This document shows, piece after piece, positions 1 through 10,549 of a stretch of 64,000 bases of DNA. The first letter of the stretch is position 1; every line of letters starts with the position of its first letter. The notes under the pieces were generated by a model. It was not told the origin of the DNA, did not search any database, and saw nothing but the letters and a program-made list of their open reading frames with translations. The translations under genes were made by a program, and so were the position numbers. Where the stretch lies: contig NC_045150.1 of the NCBI RefSeq assembly GCF_008831285.2, positions 15,557,362 through 15,621,361 on the forward strand, in the 5' to 3' direction. This DNA is from Nymphaea colorata (lineage: Eukaryota > Streptophyta > Magnoliopsida > Nymphaeales > Nymphaeaceae).

Positions 1-1220
1 TCGAAATCAGGGAAGCAAAGAGGCTCTGCCTCTGTCGGTTCTCAGGCGCAGGGAAGACTCTGGCCTGACAGGGTGAGCGGCGTTCAAAATTCTGGAGAAA
101 TCCACAGAAGCCTCCTAAATTCCTGGGAATTGGTCAGCAGCTCGAGCACGCTCCGGGGCTAGAACGCTCCAATTTGAGCTAATTCCGTGAGGTTTAGACC
201 CCACTCGTTGATCCTGGAAGAAGACGGGTTCTGAGCTAAATCCACCTGTCGCAGGGGTTTCTGAGTCCGTCTGAGCCTTCCTCGCTTCCAGATTTTTATA
301 AAATCAAGGAGACACCCAAAAATCCTCAAAATTGGTCCAGATCACGACAACAGCTACAGGATGGGACGCCCCAAGCCTGAGAAGAATCCGAGCCCCCAAG
401 GATGAACTAGTTGAGTCTGGAGTCCTACGGAATCCTGCGTTGCTTCAGAAAAACGCCGCCACTGTTCTCAGTAGTAATGGCATTTCCGAGCTCCAATCCA
501 CCTCCAAATGATGAGAACTAACATTGAAATCGATTGCAAATGAAATATAAACATTTAATGGAGAGGATCGAGTAGATATTTCACCCGGTAAGGTAGTAAA
601 CCCCAGATTCTAGAAGAAAATTGGGTCGCTGCCGCCTCAGGCCGTTTATCAAAGCAATCCATCGCCGATTTCCACCAGATTCCGTTCTTGACTTCTAGGA
701 GCACCGCCCGCGGTCCGATCAATGCCAAAATTGGTGGGAATGTCCGTTAGGATGTCAGAAAGAGAACAGCACTGGAATCAACAAAATCCGACGGTCCGAT
801 CCCCGAGAATGTCACCGGCAACAGAGCTCGATCGGCGGTGGAGCCTGACAGAGACAATGTCACTCTTTAGTAGAGGGCGACGGTGGAGTGGCGGAGCCGC
901 GAAAGGGCGACGGTGGCCCAGTTGTGGAGCGGAGACGGCGGTGGTGGCGGTGGCACATGGTCGTCTTCATCTCTCCTTGTCTCTGCCTCCCTCAATCGAT
1001 GGAAAATGCGAATAGGGGAAAGAAAGAAGGTGCAGCCGGCAGAAAATGCGAATAGGCAAATCTCTTGACCTAACGGGCCGTCGGGCAGGAACGGGCTATA
1101 GAAGTCATAACCGGGCACGACCCATAAAGAACTCAGGCCAGGCCGGGCTCACTCATGTTGGGCCCGATATCGAAAATTCTTGACCCAGACCCGGCCCATA
1201 CCGTGCTCACTCAAGTTAAA
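1..1220. other. GC-rich non-coding segment, possible transposon remnant
   Basis: This stretch is clearly richer in G and C than the rest of the window. It ends with a run of GGCCCGG/CCGGGC-type motifs (about 1070-1200) of the sort often seen in degenerate plant transposon ends. The open frames here (for example 722-1015) have biased, low-complexity composition, match no family I know and overlap one another on both strands, so I do not call them genes. The segment interrupts intron DNA of the neighbouring TNL relic: from about 1220 upward the sequence resumes homology, as reverse complement, with the last intron of the TNL at 25-27 kb. I infer an insertion or a rearrangement junction near 1220. 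Confidence 0.35.
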
Positions 1221-1639
1221 AAAAATAACTTTCTTTTTGTTGACATTGGAAAAGAACTAAAATTACTTTTTTGCTTTGATCACACTTTGATTATTTACTT
1301 AGATCATATAATTTTAATATAATTTAATAGATTCAGTCATGATGTCAGAATTTTCTTAACCTTGCTCTTAATCTTTGCCCCCATTGCCAGGCCTACTTAG
1401 TAAATAGGCAGTGGGCCAACTTTAGTCCCGAAACCAACTCCATGCTCAGCACTTCAAAGCCATCAGACGAGGCGCGCAGACGGTAGCATATGAAAAGTTA
1501 CCTATGAACACACATATTCCTATGCTTTGCCAGGTATTAATAAGATGACCCCAGAGAAAAAAAAAATACTTTTTACTCTACTTTATTGTGATCGATAAAA
1601 CAGAATGCAGGCCGACAAGAAGTATATGAAAACGAGTTT

Positions 1640-2501
1640 GCTAAGGCCGTCGAGTAGCAGGGACTCTAGGCATCTCAGTTTGCTAAGGCCAGGAACATCC
1701 ATCAGCAGGAAGCATCCGCTCAGGCGTAAACGTCGCAGGGCTTGCAACTTTGAAATGTCTGGGATGGTCTTCAAGTCCGTGCAAAAGATGACTTCCATCT
1801 CCTGCAGGTTTGTCAACCGGCCAACAGACTCCGGAAGTCTTTGCATATACCCTCGGCCTAATTGGAGCACCTTTAAAGATGTCAACCTACCAATCTCTTT
1901 TGGGAGTTCCCCTAGTGACCAACACCCCCTCAGGACGAGCTTCTCCAAAGAACTTAGCCGACAGATGCTATCAGGTATTTTCTTTAGAGAATGACAGTCT
2001 CCCAAGTTCAAGCACACCAAGCTTTGGAGATCACCGATCGATTCGTGAACTTGGTGCACCCTTCAAATACCAATTTGGTTGTGTTTGGAATCAGCCTAAA
2101 TCGAGGGTGCTCTTGAGGTTCTTGCAATTCTTGAGAATAAGGACTTTCAATTGGCTGAACGTCTGCGAGTAGTTCGCCTCTTGGGAGTGAAGGAGACAAA
2201 AAAACCACGTGTTAGTCACACTTGGACCTAGAAACTCCTCTATGATGCTCTCTGTCAGGTCGAGCACTACAATGTTCATGACATCGAAGTCGATGATCGG
2301 CAATGATTTCAATGGACACTGCCACCACCTCAGGAACTTCAACAATTTGGATAGATATTGATACGAGCCCTCCATCCTGATGCAGCTTGTATCAAGTATT
2401 CTCAGCTCATCCATGTTTCTAAAAGACATCGTGTTCAAAGGTGGAATATTATGCTGCCCGTCGTGACGGTGGAAAATAATGGCTTCAACCTTCTTTGTTC
2501 C
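1640..2501 (-). pseudogene. TNL-A: LRR exon of a TIR-NB-LRR resistance gene, frameshifted
   Basis: Read on the minus strand, this is the LRR exon of a TNL immune receptor (intracellular nucleotide-binding receptor; the LRRs contribute to effector recognition and autoinhibition). The exon opens at 2501 after an AG acceptor with GTKKVEAI, the usual start of a TNL linker-LRR exon. It continues through LRILDTSCIRMEG and KFLRWWQCPLKSLP, then LRRs such as LVCLNLGDCHSLKKIPDSI and LPESVGRLTNLQEMEV. The coding frame is split over three registers (2438-2091, about 2208-2008 and 2059-1640), so at least two frameshifts are present. The 3' donor seen in the sister copies (25866, 40064) is deleted: LRR sequence runs straight into intron DNA near 1640. 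About 1240-1600 is the decayed following intron, homologous to 25890-26270. Non-functional. Confidence 0.88.
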
Positions 2502-2841
2502 CTGAGATAGGAAAGATCACCAGAAAGAAAGAAGAAAAATGAGCTCCTTGATAAAATGAAAACATCAAAGCACTAGAAGTGATGCCTTATGACTTCTGCT
2601 AAAGCTTTCTTTCAAAAGAAGACAGAACTTAGATTTATAGCTTTATGCAAACTATCATAAGCAATAGGAGATCAGCTATCAGAGACTACAATTTTTCAGT
2701 TCCACATGGTTATGCTCAAGAAAAAGTAAAATTAGAAGTTGGAGGTTTGAGCCTTCCAGTATCAAGTTTTCAGAGGATAATTTCGGGAAGCTAAGACAAC
2801 ATAATTATAAGGTTGAGGAGGATGCTAGAGAAGCTGAATGG

Positions 2842-2937
2842 AGATGTGGAATGGCAACCACACGAACAATGAACTAATCAGTTATGGTGTTGAATGGCAA
2901 CCACACGAACAATGAATTAATCAGTTATGATGTGCAT
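2842..2937. repeat. Two-copy tandem duplication, unit about 48 bp
   Basis: The segment containing GGCAACCACACGAACAATGA occurs twice in direct succession with few differences. It lies in the intron between the LRR and NB-ARC exon relics of TNL-A. Confidence 0.8.
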
Positions 2938-3202
2938 GCTTACCAATCTAGCTAGCTCGATCAGCTATGCTATGCTTCTTAAAGCGGAATAACAAAATTT
3001 TGGCCAGATGCAAAATAAAGCAACATATCCAGGCGTTGTTGTTAATAGTAGGCTAGTAGCCAAGAATCCACTATCATGTCTAAGTTGGCACAGCTGATCA
3101 ACTAAGTTCCATTTCTCCACCATATGCGACTTCGACGAGCATTTGTCATAAAGAAAGACCAAAAGAAGAGAAAATGAAGAACGAGTAGAAGCTCATACTT
3201 AC

Positions 3203-3445
3203 CTTTCTTCGTTGTAGCATTTGTAATGTTTTGTTATTTTCCCAAAACCTGCTTGCTACTGGCGTCTGCTGTTGGACAATATTTCTTCCCATGTCTCGTA
3301 TTTGATCATGCATTTCAAATGTGCCATGCTCGTCATCTATGCTGATTAGGAATTTATGCTCCAACTCTGCAATTGCAACAGGTGGGTAAAGTTTGGAACC
3401 TTCCCACATGAGCATTGCGTATTCAACTATGAGGATAGAAATCAA
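3203..3445 (-). pseudogene. TNL-A: ARC2/MHD end of the NB-ARC exon, 5'-truncated
   Basis: This minus-strand exon end carries the ARC2 and winged-helix part of a TNL NB-ARC domain: EYAMLMWEGSKLYPPVAI, then AELEHKFLISIDDE, then FEMHDQIRDMGRNIVQQQ. The MHD motif that senses the nucleotide state of the switch is intact. The exon ends with a good splice donor (GTAAGT) just below 3203, the expected place before the LRR exon at 2501. At the 5' side, homology stops at about 3445 and is followed at once by repeat DNA that in TNL-C sits in intron 1 (42.64-42.94 kb). TIR, P-loop, RNBS and GLPL regions are therefore missing, most simply by a deletion from intron 1 into exon 2. Confidence 0.88.
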
Positions 3446-3446
3446 G

Positions 3447-3995
3447 TGTGGAAGGAGAAAGATTCAGTTGCGCATCCTCCCCAATGATAATGGACAACGG
3501 TGAGGGGCCTTCAACAACTGCCTCTGCACCAGTCACCAATCTCAATTAAAGTTGTTCATTCACAATAAAGAACGATATGTCCATTCACAATAAACAATGA
3601 TATCATGGAGATGCTACAGCTGCTCAGGCCCATGTTGAAATAAACATTTGACTTTTCAAAAGCTTTCACATGGCTATAGGTGGAGGCATTTTTGTACTTT
3701 TACAAGTTAGTGAAAGTATTTTTGTAACTTTTGCAAGTGATGAACTTTTCTTTATCTTTCCATTTTTTGGCCCTCTTTTTTCACTTTTTATCAGCTCAAC
3801 AAGGACGTTAAAATAATTTTAACACGACTAGATGATTGTTTAGAATGTTGGGATGTGCCGAGCACTCAATCTGCATTAAGGAAAAATGTGTCTGTATGAA
3901 TCAAACACCATAACAACAATACCTTTTGCCCATCATCAGATCCTTCGGTAAAAACTACCTAAAATCATTGGCAAAAGCTTTGTCCACCATGCAAG
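3447..3995. repeat. TNL intron-1-derived repeat R1, copy 1
   Basis: This sequence recurs at 5677-6125, 27640-27990 and 42640-42935. Shared landmarks are TTTAGAATGTTGGGGTGTGC-like and GCAAAAGCTTTGTCCACCAT. In the best-preserved TNL (39.97-43.6 kb) it lies between the TIR and NB-ARC exons, so I infer that it is resident intron-1 DNA carried along with TNL copies. Here it abuts the truncated ARC2 exon directly. Confidence 0.8.
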
Positions 3996-3999
3996 TTGT

Positions 4000-5676
4000 C
4001 AATGAATGGATTTTTTATTTTGAAGGAGACTAATCATGTTGGAAGTGTCAACGAGTCAGAGCTCTTCTCTTCGTCTCTTCACAAACCTCTTGACTTGCCC
4101 ACCAGTTGAAGTATTCAACCCTCTTTCTCCGAAATTGATTTGTCATTCACAATGCAACTTCATCTATATACAGTGAAACATAAAAAAACAGCTTCAAAAT
4201 ACTTTTGATCCTAGAACATAATCTTGATCTGATAAGGTCATCCTAGATTCAAGTTAATCAAGCAAGCTTGGAATTCCACACCAGGGAGATTCATGCACGC
4301 CCACACACACACAAGGAGCTCAATTCCGTAACTCTAGAGTTTAGTTCAATTAGGAACTTGGTGAACAATTACTTGAAGGAAAAAAAAAATTTCTACTTCG
4401 TTGTCATCCAATTATATGAAACTTGCAGGTCATCGACTGTTAAGCTATTTAATTGGCAACTTTGACACACACAAGTAAATTAGTCAATGAATATGTTAAA
4501 CTGTAAACTTCACTTGAAGCTAGTCCATCCATTACGTAAACACTTAGAAGTGCTACCAACTATTCTTTGAAATGATTTATCACTTCAGTTTTAGCAAATT
4601 TATGCAAATCAATTTGAAAGCTCACTGCTGAACTCAACAAGCCACTCTAGAAACCAGAGATCGACTTGACCTTATCGGTCAGACACTCTACCAATATTAA
4701 ATTAGAAAGAATTCCTCAAAAAAGTTGATCGGTTTATGTACCACTTTAATCAATAATTTTATTATGGTTTTTATATTACCAATTTAATCAATAGTATTGT
4801 TATTTGTTGTTCTTTTATAATTTTCCTAATGATCATATTTCAAATAAATTTGAAACTTGGAAAAACTAGTTAAAGTCCCAAAACTATATATACACAAACC
4901 ATTTACGAAGTTCTAAATCATTTGATTCTTAGGATACTTTCTTCCTGGTGAGAATCACCATGTTCTTTCAATCTATACTTCTTACAACTTCGTTACTCAA
5001 ATATCATTGCAAATTGATTGAAAACCACATTGGTGCTTTTGCTTACTATTTGTACATTAATCTTAATTTGAACCCAAAAGGATCATTATAAAAGGAGGTG
5101 ATGAGGCTGTTACATGGGCAGTTTACTTCGATGTTTTCCTAGAAATGCATTTCTTAGATCTCATTATATTAAGGATGATAATCACAAAAAGCACGTCATT
5201 AGAAAAAAAAAAGTAAAAACAAAAAGAGGAAACATGTTTTTTTCTTGCTTTTTGGTAAACAATCCTAAATGAATTGTTTGCATTTTTCACCTTTTCTTCG
5301 TGTTTTCTGCAAACACTAACTTCAAGGTTAATTAAAGAAAATAAGCCTCTTTTGTTAGTTGACCTTAAGGTCGTTTTTGCTCTAATATTTGAAACATTAT
5401 TTACTTTCATTTCCAATAATGACTAAAATACCTTTTTTATCAATTTAACAAGTTGTTAAAGAATTTTTTAATTTACTGAGACTTTCTCGAGGTTTTCTCA
5501 AAAATTGCATTTTTATAGTATTATACTCGAGAAATATTTCACCGTATAATACTTACCAACGATATATGTTACAATGATAAAACTACCTAAAATCACTAAC
5601 AAAAGCTTTGTTGATAGTTTCATTAAAATAGCTAAAATGAAAAGATTGAGCCACCCACCCTCCCTATAGATAATTG
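4000..5676. other. AT-rich intergenic stretch, no gene recognised
   Basis: I find no protein family, splice-supported exon or structural RNA here. The short open frames (for example 4268-4465 and 5123-5416) are low complexity and have no recognisable motif. Confidence 0.6.
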
Positions 5677-6125
5677 CCAAGTGTGGAAGAAAAAAAATTC
5701 AGCTGCACACCCTCCCCATAGATAATTGCCAATGGTGAGGGGCCTTCGACAATTGCCTCTGCACCAGTCACCAACCACAATTAAAGCCGTCGATTCACAA
5801 TAAAGAACGACATCATGGAGCTGCTACAGTTGCTTGGGCCCATGGCTCAAATAAGCATTTGACTTTTCAAAGTTTTTCACATGGCTTCACGTGGAGGTAT
5901 TTTTCTAATTGTACATGTCAGTGAAGGTTTTTTTTGTACCTTTTGCAAGCAGTGGGCTTTTCAATATCTTTGCATATTTTGGCCATCTTTTTTCACTTGT
6001 TATCAATTCAACAAGGACATTAAAATTATTTAACATGACTCGATGATTGTTTAGAATGTTGGGGTGTGCTGAGCACTAAATCTGCATTAAGGAAAAATGT
6101 GTCTATATGAATCAAACACCATAGC
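5677..6125. repeat. Repeat R1, copy 2, fused to a Gypsy element
   Basis: This matches 3447-3900 closely and in the same orientation, including the AGGGGCCTTC(A/G)ACAA(C/T)TGC stretch and the GAGCACTAAATCTGCATTAA segment. It ends near 6125 at the CAAACACCATA motif, where Gypsy gag sequence starts. The copies at 3.4 and 5.7 kb therefore share one duplicated block but differ in what follows. Confidence 0.8.
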
Positions 6126-6129
6126 AGAA

Positions 6130-7560
6130 AGAGGATTGAGATGGAACAAGAGCATCCCTTCATGGGAGACAAGGAAGAAGAATCCTCCTTAACTACAATT
6201 CCCAAGACAGAAGCAAATGATCTAGAGTATGAAGAATACAAGAGATTCCAAAAATATCATGTTGAATGATGAGCAAGCTCAAGCAAAGAAGGTCAAAAAG
6301 AAAGAGAAGAAGACAAAGAAATCTTCTTCGAGTAGCTCAAATTCTTCTAAAGACACTACTATCAAGTAATGAGGAAGAACCAAAGTTCCCAAGAAAAAGA
6401 AGAAGAGAGAATCCTGAAAAGCAAAGATCCAGAAAGTTGAAAAGAAGTTGAATGCAATTCAACTCAAAGGCAAGAACAAAAGAAATTTTACCTGTGAAAA
6501 CTTTTATGAAAGCTTTGAAAATGACAAGCGTATCAAGAACTTGCCTAAGAAATTCACCAAATTTGACGGTCATTGAGACCCGAAGGCACACTTGGCCATG
6601 TTTTTTGTAGAATGTTACAGATTTCACAACAATCATAGAGCTCTCTTTTGATACTTCCCAAGGAGCTTAGAAAGAATTGCAACACAATGGTACAAGAAGC
6701 ACATTAATCCAATGGAACTAAAAAATTTGGCAGACTGATCAACCTTTTCATTGAAAGATTCATTCAAAATATGAAAACTGCACCAATAATCACCACATTG
6801 TGTTATCTGAAATAGAGACCAAGTGAAAAGGTCAGAGTTTTATTCAAAGATGGAGGTCTTCTTGCAACAAGATGAGAGAGTCAATCTCCTAGTCCCATGC
6901 ATTGGGGCTGATCGCCAACAATTTGACACAACCATTAAGGAGCTTTATTTATAATGATCCAATCAAATCTTTCATCGATCTCATTGAGAGAGCAGAATGC
7001 ATCGAAGCAGGAATTGAAAATAGAGCTTTTGATGTTGTCGTCCTGGTAAAATTCAAGTAATATGCCAAGAAAAGCAGCATGAGTTAGAATGGTCCAACAA
7101 ATATTACAGTAAGTGCTGCTACCTTCAAAAAGGAAAATGCATATTACTCCAAGAATAAAGGAATAGGAAACAAAGCCAGTAATAACAGTGGCACCAAAAA
7201 AAAGCATCATAAACGGAGATATGATAAAAAATTACTCTATTAAAGAATAGTTATGAAAAAAATCATACCTGAGCTGGTAGAAAGAGGTACTCTATTTTTT
7301 CCAAAAGTTTACAATCTTCCACCAATGATAAGAAAGAACAAAGAGCAATTTTGTAAATTTCACCGTGCCCCAAGGCATGATATAGAGGATTGCCTTGCGC
7401 TAAAAAAATATTATACAAGATGCAGTTGACAAAGAAATAATTAAGGGAGTCAGTGAACAGCTAGACGTTCTCAAAACCCTTTTCCTAAGCATGGGAAAGA
7501 AACATCTACAATGATCAGATTTTCAAAAGGTCATCAAGTCATGGTTACAAATAAAAGGGA
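6130..7560 (+). mobile_element. Ty3/Gypsy retrotransposon gag remnant
   Basis: Three-frame reading on the plus strand gives a clear plant Gypsy gag domain. NLPKKFTKFDGH at about 6538 is followed by DPKAHLAMFFVECYRFHNN, YFPRSLERIATQWYKKHINP, LINLFIERFIQNMKTAP, EVFLQQDERVNLLVPCIGAD and FIDLIERAECIEAGIENRAF. At about 7350 comes CKFHRAPRHDIEDCLALK, a Cys/His element typical of the gag-protease linker of these elements. Upstream, 6140-6460 is rich in Lys and Glu. Several in-frame TGA codons and frameshifts (for example after FDGH and before LINLF) break the protein. No LTR is visible at the 5' end; the fragment starts where the R1 repeat stops. It encodes no usable gag. Confidence 0.88.
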
Positions 7561-7639
7561 GAAAGCATCCCTGATTTTTTTTGAGTTGCTTTCCAATTAT
7601 GACAAAGGATCCATCAATGAACAAGCCAGACCGAGCAAA

Positions 7640-8230
7640 TAAAATATTCAAACAAAGGTTGATTAAGGATCGCAGATATGGGATATAAAACCTTTGGAAG
7701 TCACATTCAAGGAATTAGACTCCCTACCCCAAGTCAAAAGGGAAAGATTTAGCCCTAATTGGAGAGATGAATGGACTTTTGAACAATATGAAAATGGTCC
7801 AATCACATTTTGTGATGAAGATATACCAAACGAAGGCACATTGCATAATGATATCTTGCACATAGTGGTTGAAACAATGAGTGTCAGAGTTTCCCATGTC
7901 TTAATTGATGGATGAGCCAGCCTGAACATTTATCTACAACAGACAACTCCTACATTGGGCACAAGGCAAGTTGATTATACTCATTCATCAATTTTCATTC
8001 ATGGATATGATGGATTGGGACAATCTTGAATAGTTTGTGTCTCAATTGGAATATCTCTGAGACACATCATTGGGTTTTATTTCACATGCTAGATATAGAA
8101 TCCTCCTTTAACTTGTTGCTTGGCGGACCATTGATCCATGCTGTAAATGCAGTTCTTCCACATTGCATTAGTGTGTCAAATGGGCACCCATAAGAGATGA
8201 AAGGAAATCCTGCAAACCATTTCTTGATGG
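7640..8230 (+). mobile_element. Ty3/Gypsy aspartic protease remnant
   Basis: This continues the gag fragment on the same strand. The frame 7694-7915 reads EVTFKELDSLPQVKRERFSP, then FCDEDIPNEGTLHNDILHIV and VETMSVRVSHVLIDG. It then hits a stop exactly in the expected catalytic region (family consensus D-G-G-A-S-L-N; here D-G-stop-A-S-L-N). After about 8090, HMLDIESSFNLLLGGPLIHA is the usual C-terminal flap region of this protease class. Reverse transcriptase, RNase H and integrase do not follow; at about 8450 the sequence changes to a WAT1-related fragment. This is a dead, 3'-truncated element. Confidence 0.85.
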
Positions 8231-8460
8231 ATGATCTATCCTCAGCATATCACAACATGAATACTATCACAACATGAATACTACCACAATCTATGCAGAG
8301 GACATGCAAAAACTTATTGTGCACCCAATGCTTCTCGTACCCACATATGACAATTGAGTACCAAGTATTCGAGTTTGCAAAGAAGAAAAACTATGTTGAG
8401 GCCTCAACAAATTTGAAAGCCAAAGAAGCAAAGGGATCAAATAATAAGGAAAATTATAAC

Positions 8461-8690
8461 AATAGGAGTTGGATAAGGGTGGAAGGGAAGAAGGTGGTGG
8501 CATGCATGGAGGTGGTCCAGGTGGCGTTAGCAGGGATGACCATCTTCTACAAGACCTCCGTAGACCGAGGGATGAGCCTTGAGTCCTCATCACTTACCGC
8601 TACATTTTTTGGGTTACCCTCCTCTGCTCTCTTGCCTTTTTCTTCTTTTTACAAAGGGAAAAAAAATGAGAACTTGTACCAATTGAAAGA
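8461..8690 (+). pseudogene. WAT1-related transporter, first-exon fragment (inverted copy)
   Basis: The plus strand encodes VVACMEVVQVALAGMTIFYK, then TSVDRGMSLES, then FFGLPSSALLPFSSFYKGKK. This is the N-terminal membrane region of plant WAT1-related (EamA/MtN21) transporters, vacuolar or plasma-membrane proteins with ten helices. The first helix (xMVxVQxxxAGMxxxYKxxxxxGMSL) and the start of the second (YRYIFxxxxLLPxxFxYxRKK) are recognisable. It is opposite in orientation to the other WAT1 pieces nearby and forms an imperfect inverted repeat with 8713-8834. The codons after GMSL are shifted and the protein ends within about 80 residues, so this is a fragment. Confidence 0.78.
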
Positions 8691-8712
8691 AAATTGGATA
8701 TATTCGATCTCT

Positions 8713-8834
8713 TAAGCAGTAGGATGTGCGATGAAGACTCGGAGGCTCATCCCTTGGTATACAGAGATCTTGTAGAGGATGGGCATCCCTGCTGATGCCA
8801 CCTGCACCACCACCATGCACAGCTTCACCTTCAT
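8713..8834 (-). pseudogene. WAT1-related transporter, first-exon fragment
   Basis: From an ATG at 8834 the minus strand reads MKVKLCMVVVQVASAGMPIL, then YKISVYQGMSLRVFIAHPTA. This is a good match to exon 1 of WAT1-related transporters, covering the first transmembrane helix and the GMSLRV(F/L)(I/V)A(Y/H) motif. No following exons lie downstream at lower coordinates; instead the inverted copy begins there. Upstream (8860-9030) is a CT-rich stretch with a (CT)n run at 8911-8930 that could be old 5' UTR. I call it a decayed or isolated exon rather than a gene. Confidence 0.8.
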
Positions 8835-9512
8835 CCATTCCACCCTTCTCCTCCTACTATAATAAATTTTCATTATTATTTGATCCCTCCTCCATAATAT
8901 ATATTTGACAACTCTCTCTCTCTCTCTCTCCCCCCTTGAATTATCCCTTTCTTTCTGCCTTCTTTTCACCAACAATATTGCAGAGAAAAGAATCTGGGAA
9001 CTGGCTGAGGCTGCCAATCTCAAAATCAGCACTGAAATGAGATGAAAAATAAGTCATACGGGGTCACATTTATAGATCATAGAGAGAGTGTGTGAGAGAG
9101 AGTAGGTGAGGCATGCCTGGTATGCCTTCTTTCCTCCTTTCTCTCATTTAAGTCTCTACTTAGGCCTCATAATTGGTCTCACTAAATGGAAATTTTCTTT
9201 CATATATATATATAATATGTGAGCTGAATCCTCCATCCATCTTGAACTTACAGGTTTGTCAAACATGGACTGCATATCAAAATAAGCCCTTTTGCAAAAC
9301 AGATATTGAACTTACAGGTTTGTCAATTCACTTCTTTTAATATTAATTACCATCCCTCTAACGTATTTGCATTTATTGTTCTAAGAGTGGTAAAGCCATG
9401 GTAAGTCAGTTCTGTACATTTGGAGATTAATCAGGAACGAGCAGGCGTTAAAAACTTTCCAATTGACGTACATGTTGCAATCAAATTATATGTATATATA
9501 TATGTATGTAGC

Positions 9513-9850
9513 AGTAGGTACATGCCGAAAGAATATCAGGTTACTTATTTTATCTAAAGAATAAATTCACTCTTCATATCAAGCTGGAATTCTAATTGGA
9601 CAGTAATACCTTCTCTACATTCACAGTCAAATTCCTTCACCTGGTTTTTCACGTTCTATTCTTTCCTTTCTTGGTAAAAGGAAATGAGAAACTTCACATT
9701 GACATTGGAGAATTTAATAGTAGACTTTCTCTTTTCTCCGGTCCTCGTATTTAACAAATTGGAAAAGAACCAGAAATAGGCTCTGATTCTTTTACGTGGA
9801 AAATATTTGTCATCTGCAGAAAGCTAGTAAAGAATGCTCATTCCTGCAAC
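9513..9850. repeat. Direct repeat, copy 1 (partner at 10204-10545)
   Basis: This 335-340 bp block, with landmark GGTTACTTATTTTATCTAAA, recurs at 10204-10545 at roughly 85-90 percent identity by eye. Both copies end in a decayed WAT1 first exon on the minus strand, so the repeat is exon 1 plus intron of a locally duplicated WAT1-related gene. Copies are flanked by (TA)n tracts, at 9491-9505 and 10171-10203. Confidence 0.85.
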
Positions 9851-9888
9851 TATTACATGCACCACACCACTCACAGCACTGCCTTCAT
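9809..9888 (-). pseudogene. WAT1-related first-exon fragment with stop codons
   Basis: The minus strand starts with ATGAAGGCAGTGCTG at 9888 and aligns base for base with the exon at 8834. It ends with AGMSILY, a stop, then LSADD, matching the AGM(N/P)ILYKLSADDGM motif of WAT1-related proteins. TGA and TAG codons and small indels destroy the frame. Confidence 0.75.
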
Positions 9889-10172
9889 CCCCTCCCTACT
9901 ATTCCTTCCAGTTACCTCCATTAATGGCCACAACCATCACTACTGATCTCCCTCTCTAAATCTACCAAGATTTTTGCTTCTTGTTTGTCTAAGTCCACGA
10001 GAGAACTTCACATTGACTTGAGGTATGCTCTTCTTCAAGCATACCTCTCCAAAACCATGGAGGCAGGAAAGTTTAACCATGAAGTTTTTAAGAAAAAAAA
10101 GATGGTTTCTCCTAAGTGAACATTAAAAAATATAAAATTGCTCAAATGGCAAGTACATGTAGTAAGTGTACC

Positions 10173-10203
<31 letters not shown>

Positions 10204-10204
<1 letters not shown>

Positions 10205-10545
10205 GGTACATGTGGAAAGAATATAAGGTTACTTATTTTATCTAAAGAATAAATTCACTCTCCGCATTAAGCAGGAATTCTAATTGGACAGTAATACCTT
10301 CTCTACATTCAGAGTCTAATTCTTTCACCTGGTTTTTCAGGTTCTATTCTTGCCTTTCTTGGTACAAGGAAATGAGAAACTTCAGATTGGCAGTGGAGAA
10401 TTTAATAGTAGACTTCCTCTTTTCTTCAGTCCTCGAATTCATAATAACAAATTTGAAAAGAACAAGAAATAGGTTCCGAGTCTTTTAAACGGAAAATAAT
10501 TGTCATCTGCGGAAAGCTTGTATAGTATGTTCATTCCTAACAACG
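10204..10545. repeat. Direct repeat, copy 2
   Basis: Partner of 9513-9850. The 5' boundary coincides with a (TA)n/(AT)n palindromic tract at 10171-10203. Confidence 0.85.
10498..10545 (-). pseudogene. WAT1-related first-exon tail
   Basis: The minus strand reads LGMNILYKLSADDN, the end of the first WAT1 helix and the following loop, better preserved than in the 9.8 kb copy. Only about 15 codons are recognisable. Together with 8461-8690, 8713-8834 and 9809-9888 it makes four exon-1 copies within 2.1 kb. Confidence 0.65.
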
Positions 10546-10549
10546 TGTG

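Noticed and set aside
722-1118. Open frames on both strands in the GC-rich 5' segment
   Set aside because: They overlap on opposite strands, are low complexity (Gly/Pro/Arg runs) and show no domain; best explained by GC content.
6026-7210. Minus-strand frames opposite the Gypsy gag
   Set aside because: Shadows of the plus-strand gag-protease remnant.
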